A stretch of 64,000 nt of DNA from G963668345 sp965206025 (GTDB lineage Bacteria; Acidobacteriota; Terriglobia; Bryobacterales; UBA6623). A program made the translations under genes and the position numbers. Below are positions 36,953 to 46,753 of this stretch, one piece after another; position 1 is the stretch's first letter; each line of letters begins with the position of its first letter. The notes under the pieces were generated by a model. It made no database searches. It was not told where the DNA came from and saw only the letters and a program-made list of their open reading frames with translations. The stretch spans positions 2,324,208 through 2,388,207 of the forward strand of contig CBDBIU010000005.1 of NCBI GenBank assembly GCA_965206025.1. The letters run 5' to 3'.

Positions 36953-37420
36953 ATGGCAGGCGCGCTTCGATTCCTTACCTTCGGTTTCCACTTGCTTTTG
37001 GGGTTGTTTCTTCTCGCCGTAGGCCTCATCGGATGGTGGACGGGGGACCGCATTCGCTTCGAGTGGATCCCCGAGGTTGCACCTCTCGATATGGCTTCCA
37101 CGCTCCTTGCGCTCGGTTTTGTCGCGCTCGCCTCGATGCTCTTGGCCGCCTTTCGCTGGAAGCCGCTGCGAATCCCCTTTTTTGCCTGGAATCTGCTCGC
37201 CGCCGCCGCGATCGTTCGTGCTCTGGGCGCTCCGTCGTTCCGTTTCGACGGGACCGAGAACTTCCTTTGCTGCTCGATCGTGCTCGTCGCCGCGCTTCTG
37301 GGTGTTTCAGGCAGTTGGGATCACTTTCGCGGATCGTCCCCAAGCCCTCGGCTAAAAACAGCATCAGGCTCCGGCGAGGGCGACCAGACCCCGGTGAAAG
37401 CCGCCGGGCAGGACGACTAG
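36953..37420 (+). CDS. Small four-helix membrane protein of unknown function
   Basis: The 155-aa protein starts at an ATG with GAGG 8 bases upstream. Four hydrophobic segments are evident (about residues 7-28, 45-67, 74-92 and 103-122). A polar 30-residue tail follows. The first pair brackets a WWTGDRIRFEWIPEVAP loop. I do not recognise the family. The stop codon abuts a MITE A copy, so the native C-terminal end or terminator may have been altered. Confidence 0.6.
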   Translation: MAGALRFLTFGFHLLLGLFLLAVGLIGWWTGDRIRFEWIPEVAPLDMASTLLALGFVALASMLLAAFRWKPLRIPFFAWNLLAAAAIVRALGAPSFRFDGTENFLCCSIVLVAALLGVSGSWDHFRGSSPSPRLKTASGSGEGDQTPVKAAGQDD

Positions 37421-37672
37421 CCCGCATTTCTCACCGCCTGACGGCCGAAGCACGCAATAGGCCCGCCATTACTGCGTTGCGCTTGCTCGCCGTGCTCAAC
37501 GTACTTTCCCGGTCGGACGTCAACGGAAGTCGCTGCTTACTTCGGTCACACCAGATGCGAATGGGCCAGGCTGCACCCGCAAAAGTACGCCTCCGCTCGC
37601 CGAGCGGCGCGCTTTGTACTGACGAGCCTCTCACGCACTTCTCCTCGCCACGTGGTGAGAAAAGCGGGCCAA
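37419..37672. repeat. MITE A, copy 4 (about 254 bp, complete)
   Basis: The ends are TAGCCCGCATTTCTCACC and GGTGAGAAAAGCGGGC. The interior shares GCCCGCCATTACTGCGTTGCG and GCCGAGCGGCGCGC with the copies at 16307, 16860 and 19760. A middle segment (about 37500-37600) is specific to this copy. No coding sequence was found. Confidence 0.8.
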
Positions 37673-37845
37673 GGGCCGCCGTGGACGTTCAACACCAACG
37701 GCAGGCCGGCGGCCTCCATCCCTTGGGGCGGGGTGAGATAGCTGTGCAGCGCCAGCCCATCGCGGGCCGGGACGGTCACGGGATCCATTGGCGCCAGCCT
37801 GTAGTTATCCGGATCCGGACGATTGCTGAACAGGTATTCGGCCGA
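37672..37845 (-). pseudogene. Fragment of an S9-type peptidase/hydrolase gene
   Basis: About 58 codons read AEYLFSNRPDPDNYRLAPMDP, then ARDGLALHSYLTPPQGM, then LPLVLNVHGGPWP. These match the linker and oxyanion-loop start (HGGP) of S9-family peptidases. The fragment is cut off at HGGPWP exactly where MITE A begins. At the other side it is fused to the 3' part of the FG-GAP gene in a different frame. Confidence 0.7.
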
Positions 37846-39268
37846 TCGCGAGTCCCGGCGACTCGCCCGCGAGGGGCAGCGGCTCGCTTTCCAGTTCCCG
37901 CGCCGGAGTAAAAACCTTGACTGGCTTCTCCGAGTGGAGTTGCTCGAGCCAGAGGACGCCATCGAACTCGCCGCTGTGCCCGCGGGTGACGAGGAAGTCC
38001 CCATCGCCGTCCGCGTCCATGTCTTGGAGCAGGAAGGCGGCGAACTTGCCTCGCTTGCGTCGAGAGATGTCGTGGCGGGCCCATGCGGCGGTCGCGTCTC
38101 CGGGATTCTCGAACCAAGCGATGGTTCCAGCCGGGTCGGAAGCACTCACTTCCTCGCCATCCTCTTCGCGCGGTCCCGCACTCGCGCTGCCCGTGACGAC
38201 GTCTTGCCGGCCGTCATCGTTGACGTCGGCGAGGGCCAGCCCGGCCGGCTCGTCCGGCGCGATCGTGCCAATGGCGTGGAGGTTCCACGGCTCGGCCGGG
38301 TCGGAGGGTTGCTCGGCCCAAACGAGCGAGTGAGGCTCCTTGATGAAAACCACGTCCAGGCGGCCATCCCCGTTGCGTTCCGAGAAGGCAACGGCCGAGC
38401 CGACCTGATCGAGTTCAGTCCCCTCGGGGACCCGAATGAGATGCCGCTGGAAGCTGGGGTCCACCTCTCCCAAATTCTCGAGCCAAAAGATGGGTTCGTC
38501 GCCTCGCGAGGCGACGAACAAATCGACATCACCGTCTCCGTCAAGATCCGCCGGCTTGGCGGTGATAGGGTCGCTGAGGGTCCACAATACGCTTTCGCGC
38601 CAAGCGGAGGCGAGGGGGTTTTCTGGAACCTCAAACCACGAGACGGCTCCTTCCGGGTTGGTCTCGTGGCGGTACGAGGCCACGATCTCAGGTCTGGCGT
38701 CGCCGTTAAGATCGGCGATTGCGACGCTGACGAACGCGCGGCCCGCCGAGAAATCGGTCGCTATGATTCTTCCCCAGCGCCAGCCCCGAACCGTTCCTCC
38801 CGGGTTTTCGAGGTAAAGCAAATGCCCCTTTTCACAGGCCGCGACAAGGTCGGGAAAACCGTCCGCATTGAGGTCCGCCACCGCGACCTCAGCCACCCCG
38901 CCGGCCTCGGCGCCCTCGGCCAGCGAAAGGCGGAACCATTCGTCAGGATCCTCTGACCCGAAGGCAATGCGGATATGACTGCTCTCACGGTAGGCCGATA
39001 CGATATCGAGATGCCCGTCCCGGTCCAAATCGGCAACCTGGAGGGATTGTGCTCCGCGCAAGCGGACCCCGCCCGATTCGCCCTGGGCGTCGATGGCGTG
39101 CTCTTTCCAAGAAATATACCGTCCATCAGGGAGTTTCGCCTCGGTCAGAGTGTTGGCGACGACTGAGGAGCGGCTGTCCCAGCTACAGCCGCTCAGCAGT
39201 GACGCGAGGGCGGCGTACACCGACGCCAGTGTTCTTGCTGGGAATGGGTGGCGGGGCAACTTCTTCAT
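37805..39268 (-). CDS. FG-GAP/VCBS-repeat lipoprotein, 3' end replaced
   Basis: The protein is 487 aa from ATG 39268 (MKKLPRHPF); ATGs at 39274 and upstream are alternatives. A signal with lipobox (LLSGC) indicates a lipoprotein. At least seven FG-GAP/VCBS repeats follow, each with a Ca2+-binding-like DxDxDGxxD pattern: DLDRDGHLDIV, DLNADGFPDLV, DLNGDARPEIV, DLDGDGDVDLF, DVNDDGRQDVV and DMDADGDGDFL. They form a beta-propeller, probably surface-exposed. After VFTPARELESEPLP the frame crosses into the S9 fragment and stops at 37805, so the last residues are foreign. Confidence 0.82.
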   Translation of the reverse strand: MKKLPRHPFPARTLASVYAALASLLSGCSWDSRSSVVANTLTEAKLPDGRYISWKEHAIDAQGESGGVRLRGAQSLQVADLDRDGHLDIVSAYRESSHIRIAFGSEDPDEWFRLSLAEGAEAGGVAEVAVADLNADGFPDLVAACEKGHLLYLENPGGTVRGWRWGRIIATDFSAGRAFVSVAIADLNGDARPEIVASYRHETNPEGAVSWFEVPENPLASAWRESVLWTLSDPITAKPADLDGDGDVDLFVASRGDEPIFWLENLGEVDPSFQRHLIRVPEGTELDQVGSAVAFSERNGDGRLDVVFIKEPHSLVWAEQPSDPAEPWNLHAIGTIAPDEPAGLALADVNDDGRQDVVTGSASAGPREEDGEEVSASDPAGTIAWFENPGDATAAWARHDISRRKRGKFAAFLLQDMDADGDGDFLVTRGHSGEFDGVLWLEQLHSEKPVKVFTPARELESEPLPLAGESPGLAIGRIPVQQSSGSG

Positions 39269-39319
39269 TTTCATCTGGAACTCAAATGTACTTGCCCCCG
39301 CCGCTTGGCGCAATCTCGG

Positions 39320-40420
39320 TGGACCTTACCGGGGCTATCGGGGAAACCTTAGTGAGACCACGAAAGGACCAGAGACGGCCCGAAGGCCCCGTAGGTCGGC
39401 TGCCTTTCCCGGTGCCCGACCGTGATGCAGGGCCACCCCGCCCTACTAGAAATACCACGTAACTAATTGCTTCCAAACAAGTTGTGAGACATTGGCTTCG
39501 TTTGGTATTTTCCTCGTCGTCGAGCGTGATGCCGCTCTTCGCGGACCCCTTTTAGCATGGCGAGTCTGTCGAGTGCGTCCGTTGGGCGTTGAACGATTCG
39601 TTGTCTCGGGCCGGGAAAGAGAGTACCCCCCGGCGCTATTCGTTCACGCAACGGGCCAAAAAGGCCGCAGGTCTGTTCGAGCCCTTCGCTACACACCGCA
39701 GATCCACCACAACCCATTGATTACAAGTTGGTTGTGCGAGATTGGCTTCGTTTCGTATGTTTCTCCCTCGTGGTCGAACGTGTTGGCCTTTCCCCCGGTC
39801 CCCCTTTTAGAATACCGGGTGTGGCTAGCCTGCATTTCTACCTCCATTCTAAGCCGCGAAGCCAAGGGTTCGCGGTTCGAAAGGAGGCATATCGTTGATT
39901 CTTTGAAGTCGAGAGTGCTGTGATGGTCGGCGGATCGGGACCGGGAGTTAATCAGTAGAGAAGAAGACCAGCCGCGCAGCGGCTGGCTGGCCCCCGCCCC
40001 ATGCCCCGATCGGTCGTCCGAGGACGACCGATCGCCGGGTGCTTCGGGAAACCGGGCGTCCAATATACGGAACAGACCCGGAAGGGTGAGTAGAAAAGCC
40101 GCGGGTCTGGAAACGGCACCAGCTCCGCGCTACGGAACTGCCGGCGGGAAATGATTGAGGGCCTCCGGCGAAGAGGGGCGGTGGTGAGACCATCGATCGA
40201 CAATGGCGGGAGGCTGAATAAGTGACGGATTTGCCACAGACCGTAGCGCGCTCGCACTACGGGGTGCCACGCCGCTTCGCTGTGAGCAGAAACGGCCGCG
40301 GATCTGGCGGACGTGTACCACGTGCAGGAAATCCAGCGTCTATGGGCCCGCCTAGATCCGCGCTACGGGGCTTGAAGCAACATCTGGGTTGCGTCCGCTG
40401 CAAGCGGTGGTTAGACGCAC
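39320..40420. repeat. Repeat-rich non-coding region
   Basis: About 1.1 kb without a believable gene. Two plus-strand copies of the motif with TTGGCTTCGTTTGGTATTTT lie at about 39480-39513 and 39736-39770, each followed by a similar GTCGAGCGT or GTCGAACGT segment. GCCGCTTCGCTGTGAGCAG near 40271 recurs near 42517. The open frames here translate repeats. Confidence 0.6.
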
Positions 40421-40422
40421 TC

Positions 40423-41154
40423 TTATCGCCGTCCTGACTTGAAATCATCAATATCTTTCCGAAGCACCTCGAGTGGGGGTTCGAGCCAGCCGAAACGCTC
40501 GAACACCCAGACCAAGATGTTCAACGACCGTTCACTGCTGTCACTCAGCAGTGACTCTGTACTGACCGACCACGTGTTTCCCATCGACCCCGCAGACGCA
40601 GCGTAGTAGTGCATCCACGCCCGGTTCCACTCTGTAGTGAGCACGAAACCCTGGATGCCTTCGATCGACACAGACAGGTCGACTTCGCCGCGGTAGACTC
40701 CGGCCTGCGCCAAACGCGTCGTGAACTCGACAATCTCCGTGACACAGTAGACGGTGTTGACCACCGAAACGAACCCCGGGACTGATTCCCAATCGACGTC
40801 CTTGCGGTGCCCCAGGTGTGACGCTGTGGCAGTCTGCAGCTTTTCACGCCATCCCGGCTCCGTTGCCTCCCTGACGCTGAACAGGTGAACAAATTGCGAA
40901 CTCTGGTACAAACGCCAGTATTCGAGATGCCCCATGAACTGACACCAGGACGCCACCCAGTTGTCGCCAAACGCCCGCTGTGCGTCTAGATGGGGGTAGT
41001 CCCAGCCTCGTAGCTGCACAGCGTTCTTCTCAACAAGGCGGACGCACTCCGCAAGCGACGGTATCGCGTCTCGGTCATACAGAGCAGGACGTATATTGAC
41101 CCTCCAGTGAGGGCCCTCACGCACAGGCACCGGAAGCTCGATAGGCCGGCTCAT
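40423..41154 (-). CDS. Hypothetical protein paired with AlbA_2 protein
   Basis: The 243-aa protein starts at ATG 41154 (MSRPIELPVPVREGPHW), which overlaps the upstream stop as ATGA. The open frame extends further upstream, but that part lies inside the preceding gene. It is soluble, without signal or membrane segments, and Trp/Tyr-rich (LRGWDYPHLD, MGHLEYWRLYQSSQF, EWNRAWMHYYAAS). It ends FERFGWLEPPLEVLRKDIDDF. I do not recognise a named domain. Overlap with an AlbA_2 gene implies the two act together, possibly in sensing or defence. Confidence 0.65.
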   Translation of the reverse strand: MSRPIELPVPVREGPHWRVNIRPALYDRDAIPSLAECVRLVEKNAVQLRGWDYPHLDAQRAFGDNWVASWCQFMGHLEYWRLYQSSQFVHLFSVREATEPGWREKLQTATASHLGHRKDVDWESVPGFVSVVNTVYCVTEIVEFTTRLAQAGVYRGEVDLSVSIEGIQGFVLTTEWNRAWMHYYAASAGSMGNTWSVSTESLLSDSSERSLNILVWVFERFGWLEPPLEVLRKDIDDFKSGRR

Positions 41155-41783
41155 AGCTCGCCAAGCTCCTCGTCGAACCGCGATACGGCTGTCGCGACGG
41201 GGCCTAGACCGATGCGATGGGACGCTTCGATCATGCGCCGAGCTCGCTTTTCTGCCGCAAGATTGAGCAGGTCGTGCATCTCTTGGGCTGCTGACACTCT
41301 CTTCGTCTGTGGCTTTCCCGGGGGGCGGATGAACACATCGCCCTGCCGGAAAGACTCGACTTGCTCCGTTCCGTTCCGGCGACACACGCACGGCGACTCC
41401 TCGAACTCGCGTACCTGAATGGCGAGGAACTCGTCCTGAGTTCTGTAGGTGACTCTGACGATCTCTAACGTGAGGGGAGGCGAGGCGTACTTATTAACGA
41501 TGTCAACAATGTCGTCGACGTCATACGTGGCAAGGTCGGAATCTCGAACGCCGGACAGCTCCCAGTCTCCTCCGTGCTCCGCCGCGCCGATCACGATGAC
41601 GCCGCCGTCACGAAGATTGTTCATGGCCATGACGGTTCTGATGATGCGCCACTTGAGCTGGTCCCACGTGGCAGACTCCTTGAAGTCGACCGCTTGGGAC
41701 TCCTGGCACCTGTCGAGAGCAGTCACAACGCGCTCATGAAGACGCTTGTGCCCTGGCATATCTGATGTCGGAATCGCGCCCAT
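41151..41783 (-). CDS. Schlafen AlbA_2-domain protein
   Basis: The 210-aa protein's N-terminal half has the AlbA_2 pattern: VDFKESATW (residues 32-40) with the conserved DFKE, then KWRIIRTVMAMNNLRDGGVIVIGAAE. Proteins of this group bind nucleic acid or nucleotides and occur in transcriptional regulators and anti-phage systems. The C-terminal part includes SFRQGDVFIRPP, a usual continuation. ATG 41783 or the in-frame ATG at 41759 may be the start. It overlaps the downstream unknown gene by four bases. An integrase remnant lies about 200 bp upstream, suggesting arrival on a mobile element. Confidence 0.8.
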   Translation of the reverse strand: MGAIPTSDMPGHKRLHERVVTALDRCQESQAVDFKESATWDQLKWRIIRTVMAMNNLRDGGVIVIGAAEHGGDWELSGVRDSDLATYDVDDIVDIVNKYASPPLTLEIVRVTYRTQDEFLAIQVREFEESPCVCRRNGTEQVESFRQGDVFIRPPGKPQTKRVSAAQEMHDLLNLAAEKRARRMIEASHRIGLGPVATAVSRFDEELGEL

Positions 41784-41993
41784 CTCGTATTTCCTGGTTG
41801 CGTCTAACTCTTGTTAAGGCTGATCTGGATAAAACCGGTCCTGGTCGGCCTAAAACGAAAGTCGCCGACGCTAGCCGGGCGGCAACCACTCTTTTTTTGT
41901 AATGACTTCCTGCGTGTTCCATAACTTCGCCCCAGTTTTATGCCGACCGACCGGCCCGGATAGTTCACCGCTCTCGCTGCAGACAACTTCGCG

Positions 41994-42083
41994 CAAGCTG
42001 TGTAGGGGCCTGCGGACCCCTCGACGGCCGCGGTCCGGCACTTGGGTGTAGACCATGGTGGTCTTGGCGTCCTCGTGTCTTAG
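41994..42083 (-). pseudogene. C-terminal remnant of a tyrosine recombinase (phage/integron-type integrase)
   Basis: About 30 codons immediately after a TAA read LRHEDAKTTMVYTQVPDRG, then RGVRRPLHSL. This matches the end of tyrosine recombinases, LGHxDxxTTxxYTHVxxRGxxGVxSPLD. The nucleophilic tyrosine (VYTQV) is included. Everything upstream is gone. It marks past integration next to the AlbA_2 operon. Confidence 0.65.
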
Positions 42084-42292
42084 TTACGACGCCTCGCCTC
42101 CAAGGGGCCCTCGCCCTTCCGATGGGACTGGATCAATTATGGCAGATAGATCTTCCCTTTTAGGGGCTGCCAACAAAACCTGAGCTGCGGTGAAACGATT
42201 CGATCGGCAATACCGGGAATTGGAGGCAGGCGCTACGTTACTCAAGCGATAGCGCTACCGCGCTATGGGCTGCGACGCCGCTTCACGGCGAA

Positions 42293-42361
42293 GGACCGGC
42301 AAGAGTGCCGGTCCCTACCAAGTCGGCCGGGCTCAGTAGGGACAAACACTCTTGTTTGTCC
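42293..42361. repeat. Two hairpins with complementary loops
   Basis: Hairpin 1 is GGACCGGC-AAGAGT-GCCGGTCC (42293-42314), a perfect 8-bp stem. Hairpin 2 is GGACAAAC-ACTCTT-GTTTGTCC (42340-42361), also a perfect 8-bp stem. The 6-base loops are exact reverse complements, so they could pair as kissing loops in RNA. Confidence 0.6.
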
Positions 42362-42384
42362 TAGCCGCCGTCGGTGGACACGAG

Positions 42385-42480
42385 GAAAAAACGGGGACAG
42401 CCAATTCGCTTCAGGCTAAGTAACTTGTTTCGAGGGCGATGATAGGGAGTGAATTGGTGGCAGTCCCCGTTCTTTCGCAT
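42385..42480. repeat. Palindromic element B, copy 3
   Basis: AAAACGGGGACAGCCAATTC and GAATTGGTGGCAGTCCCCGT form the arms around a TTGTTTCGAGGGC centre shared with the copies at 12819 and 16346. Confidence 0.7.
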
Positions 42481-42703
42481 TACTCAAGCAATAGCGCTGC
42501 CGCGCGATGGGCTGCGACGCCGCTTCGCTGTGAGAAGAAACGGCCGCGCGTCTGGGCCAAACGACGGCCAGGCCCTGCGCTACGGGTCTTATTCGCCTCC
42601 ATCAGTCACAACAGTCTAAATTCAATAAAATCAACGATATAGGTGCCCGCGGGCAACAAAACCCTTGAGCCTGTAGTGTATGCTCGAAATAGAGAAGGGC
42701 GTC

Positions 42704-42726
42704 CTCGCCCGATGGGCGGGTTTTTT
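42704..42726 (+). terminator. Rho-independent terminator-like hairpin
   Basis: CGCCC-GAT-GGGCG is followed directly by GG and six T residues. No gene ends just upstream, so it may terminate an unannotated short transcript or be fortuitous. Confidence 0.45.
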
Positions 42727-43169
42727 AAGGCAGGTCCGCTCAAATCCGCTCAAAACCGCTCAAAACTCGTCTCCCAGCGAGACGGCGTCACGCCATCTCG
42801 ACAACGCGCCCTTCTGGCCCTGCTTGAAACCCGGTCCATCCCTCCGCGAGGCTCGGGATCTCTGCATCGATCCTTGACTTTTACCTGTCATGGATGTCCC
42901 ACGGTTTTTCGCAAAGCCGTGAGCGAGCGGCCATGGGCGTAGCGCCGGGCCCGTGCCTCACCGAGCAGGGATGAGCGCGAGTGGGTTCGACGAAGCGGAC
43001 TAGATCCGCGCTACGGGTTCTGCTAATCAACTCGTCGGCACGACAACCCGGTTATAGTCACGAAGGCTCGACCGCACCCTTGCGGGCGCGGCTCTGTTCG
43101 CACCGCGTCCTGCCTCGCCGAGATCTACCGGTTCCTGGCCTCCGGCAAGCCTGTGCTAGCTTGAAGCTG

Positions 43170-44219
43170 ATGCAGGTAGGACTGACTACTAACGCTCTTG
43201 TGATCCCCATTCGCTCGATCGCGCTCGTGCTGTTTTCCGTGGCTTTGGCCGTAGGGTCGCAACCGGCGGCCTCGGAGGAGAAAAGCGCTGAAGAGAAGCT
43301 GCTCGGCGCGCCTTGCCGGAGTCCCCGTCAGCTCAGCCGCCAGACAATGGCTGCTACCCGCGAGATCAACCGCAAAGGGGACGAGGCCATGAAGAGCGGC
43401 GACTCCCAAACGGCTATTGCCATGCGCAAGGAGCTGATTCGCAACCAGTGCCACAACCAGTACCTGTTTTTCTATCTGGCAAAGTTGTATGTCGAAGTCG
43501 GCCAAAACGACGATGCCATCGCGGTCCTCGAATACCTCTACGGCGAAAAACACAACGAGGTCGACCGGCGGCTGCGGACCGAAGGTAACGCGCTACATCC
43601 GTTAGTGGAGTCTGAGGAATTCCAACACTCGTCGCTCGCTCAAAAGCTCGCTGCCGACCGCGAGGAGGCGACTCGGCGCAAACAGGAATTCCAAAGGAAA
43701 CTCGCGGCTTTGCCCGCGGAAGCGAAGCCTCCGACCGACTACGTCGCCAAGGGCGCCTGCCCGTTCGAGTGCTGCATGTTCGGTACCTGGGATGTCCGAG
43801 CCGAGACGGTGCTTTACGACAAGCCGAATGGCGAGAGCGTCCTAGGCCGTGCCGCGAAAGGGGACAAGATCGAAGGACTGACCGGCGAGGTACATATCCG
43901 GCCGATTGCCGTAGACGTGCGACAGCCGCCTGCCTACTCGAAGGTCCCCACAGCCGACTCGATCGTTTTCCTGCTGGATTCCCTGGGCGGGGGCATCGGG
44001 CGGGTGTGGGACGCGGGCAAAGTCCTCGAGCTGGATGTCGCGGGCAACATCCATGACTATTGCCCGTTCCCGGACAGATGCTGTTGGGGAGAATACCTCT
44101 ATCCCGTCAACGAGACCGAGCGCTGGGGCGTCTGGTGGGTGGAAGTCAAAACACAAGAGGGCATCGTCGGCTGGACAAAAGACACCGACAACTTCGGCAG
44201 CATGAGCAGCTGCGGGTGA
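43170..44219 (+). CDS. Exported TPR-like/SH3-like protein
   Basis: The 349-aa protein starts at ATG 43170 (MQVGLTTNALVIPIRSIALVLF), giving a proper signal peptide; the open frame from 42981 upstream is not protein-like. Residues 60-135 form TPR-like helices (KGDEAMKSGDSQTAIAMRKELI, FFYLAKLYVEVGQNDDAIAVLEYLY). Residues 205-345 contain a Cys-rich KGACPFECCMFG and an SH3b-like fold (AETVLYDKPNGESVLGRAAKGDKIE, VEVKTQEGIVGWTKDTDNFG). Such SH3b parts bind peptidoglycan or proteins in the periplasm. The precise role is unknown. Confidence 0.7.
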   Translation: MQVGLTTNALVIPIRSIALVLFSVALAVGSQPAASEEKSAEEKLLGAPCRSPRQLSRQTMAATREINRKGDEAMKSGDSQTAIAMRKELIRNQCHNQYLFFYLAKLYVEVGQNDDAIAVLEYLYGEKHNEVDRRLRTEGNALHPLVESEEFQHSSLAQKLAADREEATRRKQEFQRKLAALPAEAKPPTDYVAKGACPFECCMFGTWDVRAETVLYDKPNGESVLGRAAKGDKIEGLTGEVHIRPIAVDVRQPPAYSKVPTADSIVFLLDSLGGGIGRVWDAGKVLELDVAGNIHDYCPFPDRCCWGEYLYPVNETERWGVWWVEVKTQEGIVGWTKDTDNFGSMSSCG

Positions 44220-44302
44220 GCGCGGACCATCTCCTGCCGTGACGGCCACACGCAAAGCGGAAATTGAATTGACGTCCGGCCTCCGCTAGAATGGCAATAG
44301 AT

Positions 44303-44539
44303 ATGCCAATCTTCGAATACCAATGCTTCGATTGCGGGACCAAGTTTGAAGAGATCGTACTGAGCCGCCGGGAGCAAGCCGAGAATTCCACCGCTTGCTC
44401 GGACTGCGGAAGCTCGGCCGTCGAGCGCCTGTTGTCTACGTTCGCGGCCCATACCGCGCCGAGCGGCGACACGTGCTTCAACAAAGCCGAGGGGATCTGC
44501 CAAGCCGGCGGCGGAAACATGCCCTGCGGCCACGCTTGA
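44303..44539 (+). CDS. FmdB-family zinc-ribbon protein, copy 1
   Basis: The 78-aa protein starts at ATG 44303 (MPIFEYQC); an ATG 12 bases upstream is also in frame. Two zinc-binding pairs (CFDCG and CSDCGS) follow the MPIxEYxC start typical of FmdB/regulatory zinc-ribbon proteins. A third CxxC-poor tail (FNKAEGICQAGGGNMPCGH) contains extra Cys. Function in this family is uncertain; roles in transcription have been suggested. A shorter paralogue follows 92 bp downstream. Confidence 0.85.
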   Translation: MPIFEYQCFDCGTKFEEIVLSRREQAENSTACSDCGSSAVERLLSTFAAHTAPSGDTCFNKAEGICQAGGGNMPCGHA

Positions 44540-44631
44540 CGGTGTTTCAAGCTTCGCTCCTGGCAAGACGAAACCAGACGCATTTCTCGCTCGCTTCATT
44601 GGAGCATGCAGGCTAGAATCAAGGGCGCCCC

Positions 44632-44832
44632 ATGCCGATCTTCGAGTATCGTTGTAGCGATTGCGAAACCAGGTTTGAGGAACTGGTCTTGAGCCGGAAC
44701 GCCGAGCCGGTCGTCTGCTCCGGTTGCGGTAGCCCGTCCGTCAACCGCCTGTTTTCAACCTTCGCCGCTCAGACATCTTCAGCCGGCTCACAATCGGCCC
44801 TCGCCTGCGGGCCGTCGAGCGGAATCGCTTGA
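44632..44832 (+). CDS. FmdB-family zinc-ribbon protein, copy 2
   Basis: The 66-aa protein starts MPIFEYRCSDCETRFEELVLS and has the two pairs CSDC and CSGCGS. It is about 60% identical by eye to its neighbour over the first 50 residues and shares LFSTFAAQT. The C-terminal tail is short and lacks the extra cysteines. The two genes probably arose by local duplication. Confidence 0.85.
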   Translation: MPIFEYRCSDCETRFEELVLSRNAEPVVCSGCGSPSVNRLFSTFAAQTSSAGSQSALACGPSSGIA

Positions 44833-44877
44833 CGCCCCCGTTAGCCCGCCGGTCGGCGGCCATGACGGAAACGGTTC

Positions 44878-46647
<1,770 letters not shown>

Positions 46648-46753
46648 CCCCGATTTTCGATTTGAGTTTGACATTCCGACTTTGCGGTGGCGTTCAGCGT
46701 CTTTATTCATAGGGGCTAGAGCCCGATGAGGACGCCAGGGAGGCCAACACCCA

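Larger units (their letters stand above)
41784..43169. other. Gene-poor accessory region with repeats and remnants
   Basis: About 1.4 kb without an intact gene. It holds an integrase remnant (41994-42083), two hairpins with complementary loops (42293-42361), palindrome B (42385-42480), a terminator-like hairpin (42704-42726) and a threefold CCGCTCAAA repeat (about 42736-42765). GGGCTGCGACGCCGCTTC occurs twice (about 42268 and 42508). Confidence 0.6.

Noticed and set aside
39480..39770. CRISPR-like array from the GTTTGGTATTTT motif
   Set aside because: Only two copies in a row, about 250 bp apart and imperfect; no regular short spacers and no cas genes.
42643..42942. 99-codon plus-strand frame
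   Set aside because: It spans a terminator-like hairpin and simple repeats, has no ribosome site and no recognisable domain.
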